Shown one piece after another: positions 11,978 to 22,057 of a stretch of DNA of 64,000 bases. The translations under genes were made by a program, and so were the position numbers. How positions within the stretch are numbered: position 1 is the stretch's first letter; each line of letters begins with the position of its first letter. The stretch lies in NCBI GenBank assembly GCA_008921705.1, contig VFFE01006619.1, positions 439,448 through 503,447 on the forward strand, written 5' to 3'. The stretch comes from Burhinus oedicnemus. Its lineage: Eukaryota > Chordata > Aves > Charadriiformes > Burhinidae. Under the pieces are notes generated by a model. It did no database searches, was not told the DNA's origin, and saw only the letters and a list, made by a program, of their open reading frames with translations.

Positions 11978-12997
11978 CAACAACAAACCCACACTTATTC
12001 AACTTACAGCTGTGAATATTTCCATGAAATGTACATTTCTTTTATGGCTTCCTTCCTGAAACCAAGTCACTTGAATCTCAAATTTAAAATGAGGATTGTT
12101 TGGTTCATAGTGATTAAAACCAGCAGGAACAGTGAAAGTGTTTGAATGCCAAGTCTGTGCAATTTTCTTTCAAAATTCTTAGGTGTCCAAGTCAGAGGGA
12201 TTTCATTTTCACAGATGCCGAACAGCCACTTACAGGCTTTCTCTGTGCCCTAGCACTAGGATAGCTTAGCTTTGGTGAGGGGAGAGAGGAGCTGGGAGGA
12301 GGGGAGTTAAACTTCCTCCAGTGCAGATACCTCAACAAATATTCAGTGATTTCCTCCTACAAGCAACCTTCTTAGATATATAATGAAATAAAAGACCTAT
12401 TTGGTACAGCTCCAGTGAGAGTCTAACCCTTGTAATGTTGCCAGTATGAGACCACATGCATTCTGAAGTGCCAAGTGAGTATTTCAATAACTTGCCTATC
12501 TAGAATATTTAAAAAAATTACTCTTACGGGATACAGGAACATGTTTAACTAAACCCACAGATATACATTGGCTGTAACGGACAAAGCGTGCAACAAAAAA
12601 GCAGCCCAGACAGCACACACGCTTTCACGCCTATGTATTTTAGCATCCAAAAGAAAGGTTAAGCTTTAGAAAAATATTATTGAATCTTGTAAATACTACT
12701 TCACCTCAATAGCGTAAAACTCATTTTCTCTTCTCCACTGATAGGGATCTATTGAGCGGATTTAAGTCCAGCCATATAAACTGAGCAAATAGAATTGGTG
12801 GAGGTGCCAATAGGTCCGTCAAGATCTTGCGGCCTTTGCAGAGTAAAATAGTCTGGACTTAGGTCAGTGAGTATGTTACTATTTGAGGAGCTATCTTAAA
12901 AGGGCATATGCTAGTGGAAAATTGAACTGTCTCTAGCTCAGTGTATTTCTTGAATAAAATGACCCAGCCACAGTATTTATAATTTGTGCGCTAGGAC
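11357..12997. other. unique DNA with homopolymer tracts
   Basis: No gene is recognised. A T run at 11,857-11,869 and a 36-base A run at 11,941-11,976 create spurious ORFs in both directions. Confidence 0.5.
11941..11976 (+). repeat. 36-base A homopolymer
   Basis: Thirty-six uninterrupted A residues follow CCTGCCTTT and are followed by GCAACAACAAACCC. There is no AATAAA or recognisable retrocopy directly upstream, so I cannot call it the tail of a processed pseudogene. Confidence 0.95.
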
Positions 12998-13062
12998 TTG
13001 ATCCAAAGCCCATTCAAGTCATCAGAAAGGCTCTCATTGATCTGAGCGGACTTTGGATTAGG
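12998..13062. repeat. old amniote interspersed repeat, imperfect hairpin
   Basis: The block TTGATCCAAAGCCCATTCAAGTCA is followed 15-20 bases later by an imperfect reverse complement, TGATCTGAGCGGACTTTGGATTAGG. The two CCAAAG/CTTTGG cores pair exactly. From memory, this GATCCAAAGCCCATTGAAGTCA / TGACTTCAATGGGCTTTGGATC arrangement recurs in turtle, crocodilian and bird DNA as an old interspersed repeat. I do not know its formal name. It is heavily mutated, in line with age. Confidence 0.55.
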
Positions 13063-14385
13063 TGGTAATTGGTTTTATTCAGTTTGCTTTTTCTTCCAGA
13101 GCAACAAACAGCATCCTTATCCACCAAATATGCACCTCTACCATTACTCTAATCTTTGCTTAAAAACAGAATTCAACTGCTTCAATATCAGAAGTTGGAA
13201 ACAGATTTGTTCATTTCTGTGTGTAACATGGCAAACATTTTCATCTTCACAATTACTAGCAGACTGAAATTTCACCAAAATAGGGAGGTTAATTAAGATA
13301 TTTTTATGTGAAAATTCTTCCTATTAGATCCTAGAGAAAAGATTTTTGGTTTATATTATGCATCTCAGGATTTAGACATTAACAAAGGGGGTAGGTGAGT
13401 TCATTTAGTAATTACCAAGGGTATCAAAAGGAATACATAAATGCTTGCAGATTAAACAATACCATGTTGCCAACACTATTAAAGTGCTTCACCTTTCAGG
13501 AGACCTCTGATAAGGACATAGAGTTTACCAAGTGGGCCAGATGAGATCAGTCCACCATCAAGACCACACAGAGGTTGGATAGATTTGCTGGCCAACCGAT
13601 GGTTCAATCAGCACAGTATGAAGCAACCCAGAAATGGCCTCTCTCCTGCCTCAGAAAATCTCTGTACCCTCATGGAGTAAGGCTGCCACAGCATAGAGAG
13701 AAAAGCAGCTTAGTGTAGAAAGCAGAAGAGGACACAAGGGAAAAGAAAGGAAAGGAAGAAAAATTGCTTCCTGCTGTTACCTGTAGAGCAGCAGGCTTAT
13801 TCACTGCCCTTCACCTGCACCTCCTGCATAACAGCAGACTATGCAGAAACAAACACAGTTGCAGTCAGCATGGTGTCAGAAAAATTCCTAGAAAAGCCTG
13901 TTCTGAAATCATCACTAAACAGTCAATCCCAGAGGGCTGTAATTACAAACCAACGTCTTTAGCAAGAAGATTTTAAAAATAAATTACTGGAACTTCTCAT
14001 TGTACTTGGTAACAGTGCCCTGGACTGGGCCAAAAAGCCCCAACAGATGTAGGCATCCTGCCACGTTTGCTTACGCAGGGATACAGCCCTTGCTCACAGG
14101 AGTGGTCATGTGAAAGAAAAGTTAATGCAGTCTCTCAGACCAATAAAGACATCGTTTAAGAAGAATTCAGAGTTTGGGACTGATTAAGTTCAAGTTGCTA
14201 GTATGAAAGACAAAAACCAACATGAGGTAAAAACCATTTAATTACGTGTATGTATTTCATCACTTTCTTGTAATACAGGACATTTCAGGACCCTCTGCAC
14301 AAAAAGGAAACACTTCCCTCAAAAGAGTATTTGCATTTTCAGCAATATAAATATATATATATGTGTAGAAATATAATATTCTTAC
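13063..14385. other. unique AT-rich DNA, nothing recognised
   Basis: No gene, RNA or repeat that I can name. There is a short (AT)n stretch near 14,350-14,361. Confidence 0.5.
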
Positions 14386-14413
14386 CTCCTAGCAAAAGAT
14401 ACAACTGATGCAG
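14386..14413 (-). other. candidate minus-strand 28-nt microexon
   Basis: On the minus strand a very good acceptor (TCAGTTTTTCTCTTACAG) is followed by 28 bases and a very good donor (GGAG then GTAAGAAT). The length is not a multiple of three. One phase gives an in-frame TAG near the end. If used at all it could belong to a non-coding RNA. It may equally be a pseudo-exon; I do not recognise it. Confidence 0.15.
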
Positions 14414-15636
14414 CTGTAAGAGAAAAACTGAGATCTTGGCTATTAGCATTGTCTCTCTAAGCGAGAGTTTCAGATCCATCCTCCTCCCCAATACCACAGT
14501 ATAAAGAAGTTTCTGTTTATTTTTTTTTAATACAGGCTTACATGCCCTCTGGCTATTGGAATACAAACACAAAAGCAGATGCAGTGTTAATTTAATTCTG
14601 TAGCAAGTTTTCATTGGTGCAGGAGCAACATCAAAGACAGTCTAAGAATATCAAATTAAAGCCATCCATCATGCTTGTTGCACCACATTGTCCAAATGGC
14701 TTAACCAGTATCAATGGGGATTTAACTGTCACCAGGAAGTGGAAGCACTGGTATCGTAGGCCTAAAATTAGAGTAGATTTGAGTAAATTGAATGATTATT
14801 AGAGGGGGGACATTAACACAAGCTTCAGTCCAGCAGATTTAAAGACTGTAATCAATCTTCACCAGGTAATCAACACCCATTTGTCACTGAAAATATTGAT
14901 GCTTTGTTAGATTACAGGAGAATACCAAAAAGCTCCTAACTTTATTAACATGAAAGTACTAAGCAGATCAAGTCTAATTAAGGATAGCAGCTACCCTGGC
15001 TACATACTTGCTTTGTCACTTAATCCGCAAGCCTCGGCATCCCCAAACGCGTAATGTATGATATACCTGCCCTTTGTGGAAAGCTGAAAGCGTCACAGCT
15101 CTGAAGCCTGCAATCTGTATTTTCTGAGTATCTCCATTTTTATAAATACATAGATAATTTTTTAGGAAAGTTTTATAGATAAGTAGATAGCATTAAGAGC
15201 AATTAACATCCCAAATATTATAACATGCTAAAATACCTGAAGCCACTTTGGGAAACCAGTATGGTCCTTTCTTTCACATAGCCCAAAGCCTGCACCGAAT
15301 TGCACACTTGTCATTACAACAACTGGTGAAGTTTCACGTTAGAGACTTAGCCCGTTAAAACACTGCATGTCACCCCTAGCATATAAGGGGGTATCTAAGG
15401 ATCTTTGCAAATCTCCTGCTTGTTTCATAGCCCATGAGTGAAGAACGTCAAGACAGGCTTTATAGCACCCTGTGTGACAGTCTGACCTGCAGTCACAAGT
15501 GTGGAGGAGGACCTGGTGTCAGGGGATGGCGCTGGAAAGAGAAGCTGACTGCTTCAGAGCCAAGGACATCCTGTGGGACAGAGACACAGGTGAAAACAGT
15601 GGGGAAGAACTGTTAAGAAAAAGAAAGGGGAAAAAG
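14414..15636. other. unique DNA, possible conserved-noncoding character near 14,810-15,000
   Basis: No gene. The block 14,810-15,000 contains several homeodomain-type TAATCA words (TAATCAATC, GTAATCAAC) in otherwise unique sequence. That is compatible with an enhancer but is not evidence of one. Confidence 0.3.
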
Positions 15637-15657
15637 GAAAAAATAAAATAAAATAAA
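15637..15657 (+). repeat. (AAAAT)n microsatellite
   Basis: About four imperfect AAAAT/AAATA units lie just upstream of the LTR insertion, outside its TG start. Confidence 0.8.
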
Positions 15658-15667
15658 TGAAGCATCC

Positions 15668-15672
15668 GCTAC
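15668..15672 (+). repeat. 5' target-site duplication of LTR (GCTAC)
   Basis: GCTAC directly precedes the TG of the LTR. GCTAT (16,454-16,458) directly follows its terminal CA. Four of five bases match. A 5-bp duplication is the size produced by ERVL-class integrases and some others. Confidence 0.7.
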
Positions 15673-16453
15673 TGTCCTGGGTGTCCGAGCCCCAGTGCTG
15701 GCAGTGGGGCTGCAGGGTCCCCTCTGAGGGGAGCTGAGGGGCTGCCCCACGCCGGGCACGGCCGGTTCCAGCCGGTTCCAGCGGCCCCACGGCAGGGCAG
15801 AGCCCGGCCCCTCAGCCAGGCTGGCGGCGCCTCGGGGAAAGCGTGTTTAGGAAAGAGCAAAACCCTGCCAGGCCGTGAGGGGAAAAGTGTGAGAAACAGC
15901 CCTGGGCACGGAGGGCCGGGCAGGAGGAGGGAGGAGGCGCTCCAGGCCCCGAACAGAGACTCCCCTGCGGCCATGGAGGGACCCCAGGGAGCTGGTTTTC
16001 TTGACAGGAACGGCAGCCATGGAGGGCCCCGCTGGAGCAGGGGAACGTGTGAGGAGGAAGGGGCGGCAGAGAGGAGCCGTTATGGAGGGACCACAACCCC
16101 CCATCCCCACTCTCCGCGCCGCTTGGGGCCAGGGGAGGTCGAGGGGTCGGGAGGGAAGGAGTGAAGTCGAGCCTGGGATGAAGTGTGGAGGGAAGGTGCT
16201 CTATAGTTTTTGTTTTTGTTTCTACCACCCTACTCTAGTTTTAACTGGCAATAAATTAAATTAATTTGCCATAAGTCAAGTCTGTTTTGCCCATGGCAGT
16301 AATTGATAAGCTATCTCCCTGCCTTTACCTTAGCCTACGAGCTTTTTCATCTTATTTTGTCCCCTGGCCTGTTAGGATGGGGGAATTGGGGAGGGGGGAG
16401 TGAGAGAGCAGCTGGGTGGGCGTCTGGCAGCCAGACACGTTCAACCCACCACA
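15673..16453 (+). mobile_element. solo LTR of an avian endogenous retrovirus (ERVL-like)
   Basis: This 781-bp GC-rich block starts TGTCCTGGG and ends CAACCCACCACA, with the TG...CA ends of an LTR. Blocks that I recognise from a widespread bird LTR family occur in order: GCCGGTTCCAGCCGGTTCC; a TTTAGGAAAGAGCAAAACCC segment where the family has its TATA-like box (about 15,845-15,863); GTGAGAAACAGCCCTG; CCATGGAGGG-ACC...GCTGGAGCAG internal repeats; an AATAAATTAAATTAATTTGCC polyadenylation region; GTCTGTTTTGCCC; and GTCTGGCAGCCAGACACG before the end. There is no internal viral sequence on either side, so it is a solo LTR left by recombination. The ORFs of 60-138 codons inside it on both strands are shadows of GC-rich sequence. 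The family and the ERVL class are from memory. Confidence 0.88.
16250..16255 (+). promoter_or_regulatory. LTR polyadenylation signal AATAAA
   Basis: AATAAA in the sense orientation of the LTR, at the place where this family carries its poly(A) signal (R region). It could still end transcripts entering from the left. Confidence 0.65.
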
Positions 16454-16458
16454 GCTAT
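16454..16458 (+). repeat. 3' target-site duplication of LTR (GCTAT)
   Basis: Partner of GCTAC at 15,668-15,672, with one mismatch at the last base. Confidence 0.7.
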
Positions 16459-16600
16459 CGTGTAAAAATCCCCATGCCGATTGCTTGAGGATGGAGAATC
16501 CAAAAGCGAGAGAGAACTGGGATGCGGGGCAGCACATGTTCTGATTATTCACCATCATCCAGAGAGAGACTTCTGAAACTATTTTAACAGGTTTGATAAA

Positions 16601-17332
16601 ATGAAACTACAACTTCAGAAACAATGCAAAACCAATCACACACACATACTCAGGCAACTAGGATCTTTTGTTTTTTACAAAAAAACCAACCACCCCCCAA
16701 CTCGCACTGTATACAGACAACAGTCTGATATTCATACCGAATTCTTCAGCCTTTGCCACTGGAAAAAAAATAGTTACGATGCCATGTATATATCAAGCAC
16801 TAAAATATCTGGAAAGTATTATCCCAGTGCACATAAACAATGCAAAGCAAACAGCAATCACAATTTAAAGTTCAATTTAATTTTCACTTATGTTCGGAGA
16901 TGGCTGAGTTATACCACTCCACAAATCATGATTGTCACAGTGACTGCAAGACTAACATTTCATCAGTTAAGTCTACCGTCTTCAAAAGCAAGAAGAGTAA
17001 TTACAAAAATAAATTTTCCACTCATTACAGAAAGCGTAAGGATCACTAAAGATCGCTATAACTGCCATAGTGCTTTTGGTAATTTATACAACTACTTCTC
17101 AATTGTTTGTTGTGGACTGTCGCATATAAGACAGAGTGCAAATGAAGAACATAAAAATAATTCAAGCAACATGTCCGAGAACAAAACTGTTGCAAAAAAA
17201 AAAAAAAAATTCTTGGAAAGAAACAAAATACAAACAAAAACCCATAGGTGGTTGCTACAGAAACAGCCAGAGTTTATCACAGTATCATCCACAGTTATTC
17301 ATACAGATCACTTAACTGAGACAGCAAATTGA
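16601..17332 (+). other. 243-codon ORF of unknown origin in AT-rich DNA
   Basis: ATG at 16,601 opens 243 codons to TGA at 17,330-17,332, and the frame is already open for some 15 nt upstream. It is the longest ORF in the window that is not part of a transposon. The predicted product is basic and rich in Lys, Asn, Thr and His. It has a lysine run coded by 16 A residues (17,194-17,209), with no signal peptide, clear membrane segment or motif that I recognise. The codon pattern looks like plain AT-rich sequence. Read on the minus strand, 18,700 to 16,460 resembles the texture of a long 3' UTR, but I found no coding exon to which it would belong. Most likely a chance ORF, but unusually long for this composition. 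Confidence 0.2.
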
Positions 17333-20300
17333 ATAGACCCCCTCTCCCCAAGAGAACAAAAATGATACATCGCAGTAAAACAAAATCTTTGTGTACTGCC
17401 AGCAATACATTAGTTCCTCTTTTAAATGAGAAAACAATTATAGACTTGGCTGAGAAGTAAACTTTTTTTCCCCCTCTGTGGCTACTAATACTTCAAACCC
17501 TGGAAGCATTGATATGATTTTCATAAACATTTGTCAACAGACAGCTGAAAGACAATAGCAAAGCCGATTTAGAAATATTTGAAATATAAAAGTGTAGCTA
17601 AATCAAATACTTTAAACTTTTGAAAATATCATAGTTACAAGTGGTAATTCCAACATTGTCTTTCAGAGACATTCCTCTAACTGCAAATAAACAGACAATC
17701 AGTATAAACATTTGCTTCAAACTGCTCAGTTCATATTCTTGATAGTGTAATGAATTGTGGTACAGATAAATCGTTAATTTGGAATATGAGAAATATTTTC
17801 AGTCACTTTTCCTCATCTATGAAAATAATTTCACAATTAGAGAACATAATTCATTTTATCCGTGTTGATGCATAAAAAGTTGAGGCATGCCCCCAAAGGA
17901 TGATTATTTCTATATCTTACTATCCTATTATTTCTATACCCTACAGTAAAAACCAAAGTTTTCTGAGTGATAGGAATTATTTTTGAACAAACATTGCAAA
18001 AAACAAACTGTGGACAGAATTCTTCTGTGATTATTTATATTGTAGTGATTACTTTTATTTTCTTTCATACCATTCAGTGACCACCTTCTAATGAAATAAG
18101 AAGTGTTGACTTTTCAGAAATTGTAAGCACTCCTAAGGACCTGCAGCTTGCAACAATTACAGAAGGATTATTTGCATGAGGATTATTGTGCAGAACCATG
18201 AATGTGCTCCTGAAGTCCTCCATTGGAAAATGGTCCCATGCTCCACCTTCAAATTCCAGTTCTCAATCTTAAGACATATAGAATTTATTTTAGACTACCT
18301 TAAGTGCAGGAAGAAAAGCTTTTCCTTTGTATGCAGACAGAAGAACCTTCTGGTCTGTTGATTCTTTAAGGAAGAACTTTGATCATAGTTCATTCCAGTT
18401 GTACCTACACAGACCTCTATTAATTGATTAAAAAAGCAAAGACAAAGCCATATGAAAACATACTGATTGTTAAGTGAACCTTTAAATGAGTTTAAATTTA
18501 TTGTCATTTAATACAAAGGTACATGAGATAAAAATATATGATATACTAATGGGTATCAAATTTCCCTAAAATGCTCCACAAAATATGATACTGTCCCTTA
18601 CTTTTCATGTGGTTGATCCTTTCTCCACCCCACCCAAGAAAAATGATCAACTACTTCATGATAATATGTAACATTCACTGGAAATAAGATTTAAGCTCAA
18701 TACAAACATAATATTGCTTGTCTGTGTGGTCTGCATTCATAAAATCATTACTAACAAACCATAAAAAGCTTCAGGCTATTCAATGTCACATTAGAGCCAG
18801 GTCACAATCTGACACAGGACATGAAAAAAAACCAAACTAGTCAGAGTCTAACATATTTAAGCAGTACTAGACACTAGACTCCTGTTCTCTCTCGTCTCTC
18901 TCTCTTCATCAAAAGATTACGGTACTTGGCAAGGCTCAGACCTGAACAGAATAAAGGCAAAATCCCTTCCTCAGTGCTCGCGTTCCAAAGTAAAAATTTA
19001 AGTGGATAAATCTTTGCAGTAGACAGATTCAGCAAGCTCTTCGAGCTACTTTAAACATACTTTTAACTGGACATCAGGGACTTCATTTGGCACAAACCTT
19101 GGCTAGAGCTCAAACTACATTAACAGCCTGTGGCTGGAGGTTCTCGCTATCCTAAATTAGAGCAGCCCTAAGCCTTCTCAGGAGCTAAACTGTCACCTGC
19201 CTTGCTCCACGATTGGATGGATGAGGCCAAGCAGATGAGAACAGGTGTACTCTACTGGCATTTCATCTTTCTGCAGCACCATATTTTCCTCAAGGACTCC
19301 CCTGTCACTTTTCCCTTTGCAATCAGCCTCTGTGTTCACTTTTTCAGTTTCCAGACCTGTTTTGCCAGGCTAGCAGTGCTTTACCAGGAACAGCAAGCAC
19401 ATAAAAACAGTATCTGTCCCCTGGTCCTCTGAGCAGGCTGATACTGAGAAGGGGCAGGGGTAGAGGATGTTCAGAGCTTTATCATAAAGAAGGAGATAAG
19501 AGAACAGTATATGAAGAACAAAAAACAACTCACGAGGGAACTTTTAGCACATGCTAATCATCCCTTCGAGATTTAACAGAGCAGAAACTGTAGCCAAATT
19601 CCTTTAGTGTCTGCAAAGTGTGATTATCCTTGGGAAACACCATTACCTGAAATTGCCTAAAATATTTTTTCTTTCCTCAAGATTCCAGAGAAAGTAATAA
19701 TAATGTGTCTGTACTAGTAGGGAAAAAAAAAAAAAAAAAAAAAAAAGGTTGGCAATGTGGTCTGGAGAGATATATGACCAAACAACAGTCAGCAATGAAC
19801 TATGCAGTTCTGAAAGCAAATCCTATATTGAACACAGCTTATTTATTGGCCTCACTGTGTGTGAGCATTAATGATTTTCAAAGGTGAAGTGATGTCACAT
19901 TTATGCACAGCAAGACCTTTTTGCCCCAAAATAGCTGGTAGGTGATACCTGATACAAGAATTTGAAAGATTTGCTCAGAATTATGGTCTTTGGCTCTGGG
20001 GATTAGCTCGTTCTATCCACTGTTACAGATAGATAATTCTACTGTTAAGACAGGGTATGTTGTGGATTTGTGCTGAGGATTTACATGTTGATCTGCATGG
20101 AGTTAGTGCCCAGCTTCCCTGTTCTTCTGTTTATAACATTCGTGTCAGATTTAACACTAGTGATGAAGAAAAAGGTACTACTAAATATCTAACTGAAAAA
20201 AACTAGTGATATACAGTAACTAATGTGAGCAAAATAAAGTTATAACTGCAACAGAGAAAAGAAAAACATTGACTGACCCAGTGTTACCCTTCCTTACAAT

Positions 20301-21475
20301 CACTAGGGAGTGACCCAGAATAAAATCACAGAAAATATACATGTTATCTGCCCAGCAAGGAGTGGATTGCACACAGAAAATCCTCCCTGAGATAGCACAC
20401 CCTTCCAGTAAGGCAGAGACTGAGTGATGCTAACCACTTCTGAGCTTTATGGTTCCCTCCTCTACAAGGAGGAAACACATTTCAGGTGCCTATAGCAATG
20501 CGTAACTCAAGACACCAGCAGTGGTTTTGATTAGCCAAGGTCTGGAAGAACACCACATCTTGTCTAACCTCCATTTTAGAGCAAAACCTAGATGTTCAGT
20601 TCCTCCACCCCACCTGCAGGATGCCTGGTTTCTGTGAAGAGGGAACTTGAAGTACACAGCTTGAAAGGGAGCTCAGAAAGGGAGCTTCCCGGTCCCTGAA
20701 CTTGATGCTACAGAAACCACGGCTCCAGCGCACAAGCGGCAGATACCAGACATGGTTCACCTGTACTCCTGACAATCGTGCACCTTCACTTCTCACCAGA
20801 ATAACACTCTGCTCCAACATCCAGCTCTCAAATATATATAAGCTTCCTTAAACATCTTGTTCCTCCACCATAGAAGTTAGCAGGTAAACAAAGTTTATCC
20901 CACATAAATGACATCAGCTGTACTCAAAACTCAGAGACAGCTGCCCCAGACCAAGTGCCAGCCATCCAGTAGGCAAGATGCAAGTAACTCATTTTCCTTC
21001 ATCTTGTTGCCCAAGTGTTCAGAGCAAAACATAACAGCAACCTCTTTTACTAATTGCCTATTAATGGTTCTCAATTACCTTAAAAAAACAGAGTGTTTTA
21101 AAATTGTTTAACCCATTATAATCCCAGCAGGAGAAACTCAAAAGCTAATAAAAGAAGTTATTTCAAAAGGTTTATGAGGAACTGTTCCAGTATGGTTCCT
21201 ACAGAAGTCTGCTCTTTCCGTAAATCCTAAAAAACTCCAACAAACATTTGACAGAAAATGTTGTCTTTGACAGAGACCATTTGGAGCCACCTTCTGAATA
21301 AAAAATAAATTTATCTGTGAAGAAGGTTCTGAAATACCACACTTAAAACACTTGGCACTCTTCTTTGCCATTTGAAGTTGACTTGCATTTTTAGACTCTG
21401 AGGAACCCTAAAATAAAGGATATAAGCACACGGGCTGAGACTACAGCCAGAAATCGAGCAGTTGCTGAGAAGGTT
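17333..21475. other. unique AT-rich DNA, nothing recognised
   Basis: No gene, RNA or transposon that I can identify on either strand. The only simple-sequence feature of note is the A run at 19,723-19,746. Confidence 0.5.
19723..19746 (+). repeat. 24-base A homopolymer
   Basis: Twenty-four A residues between GTACTAGTAGGG and GGTTGGCAATG. No poly(A) signal or retrocopy is recognisable upstream. Confidence 0.95.
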
Positions 21476-22057
21476 TTGAGGAGGCTACTCAGCATTGCTA
21501 CATCTCAGCTCTGTTCCAGTCCTGCCACCACCTCCCCAGCCACCTCCACTGCTAAAGGAGGGTGGCAGAGAGGTCCTGCCACAGAACCATGGGAGAAAGC
21601 CTTCTTCAGTCAAGTCAAGGATTTCTGGTTACCTACTAAAAGACACCTTGTTGCATTTCAGGAGACAAATCCCTACCCAAGTCACAGTACGTTAGTCTTC
21701 TCTGCTGCCACTACTAGTGCGGTCATTAATTTTACCCGTGCTGCTGTTAGACTTGCACAACTCAAGGAGGTTTCTGATTTTGTTTTTTATGGGGCAGGCA
21801 GCAACATTTTAAGTGGAACAGCTCTGGTCTACTATTTCTTTTCTGGCTACCTAACTTGGAAGACCTCCTTACCTGTTGCCAGTTTCTTGACTGTACCAGC
21901 ACTAACTAAAACTAAGCTGGGTGCAAGAAGTGTTTTGCATTTGTGGCTAGATGAGAATCCCTCAGAGAGGGGTGTTAAAAATCAAAGTGCTACTAAAATC
22001 CCCCACCATCCCTGTGAGAAAAGGAATAGCCTTTACACTAGAGAGGGATTTCAGTAG
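21476..22057 (+). other. 193-codon ORF of unknown origin
   Basis: ATG 21,476 to TAG 22,055-22,057. The N-terminal third is Ser/Thr/Pro rich. A hydrophobic stretch (ALVYYFFSGYL) lies near residue 120. No domain is recognised. This segment is less AT-rich than its surroundings, which makes long chance ORFs likelier. The 3' part (CCTCAGAGAGGGGTGTTAAAAATC and neighbours) has the look of an old interspersed repeat, but I could not place it in a family. Confidence 0.15.

Noticed and set aside
15680..16180. CpG-island-like promoter or first exon of a gene, with ORFs up to 138 codons on both strands
   Set aside because: The block falls exactly inside an LTR with TG...CA ends, a target duplication and the family's internal repeats. 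The ORFs are by-products of GC-rich sequence.
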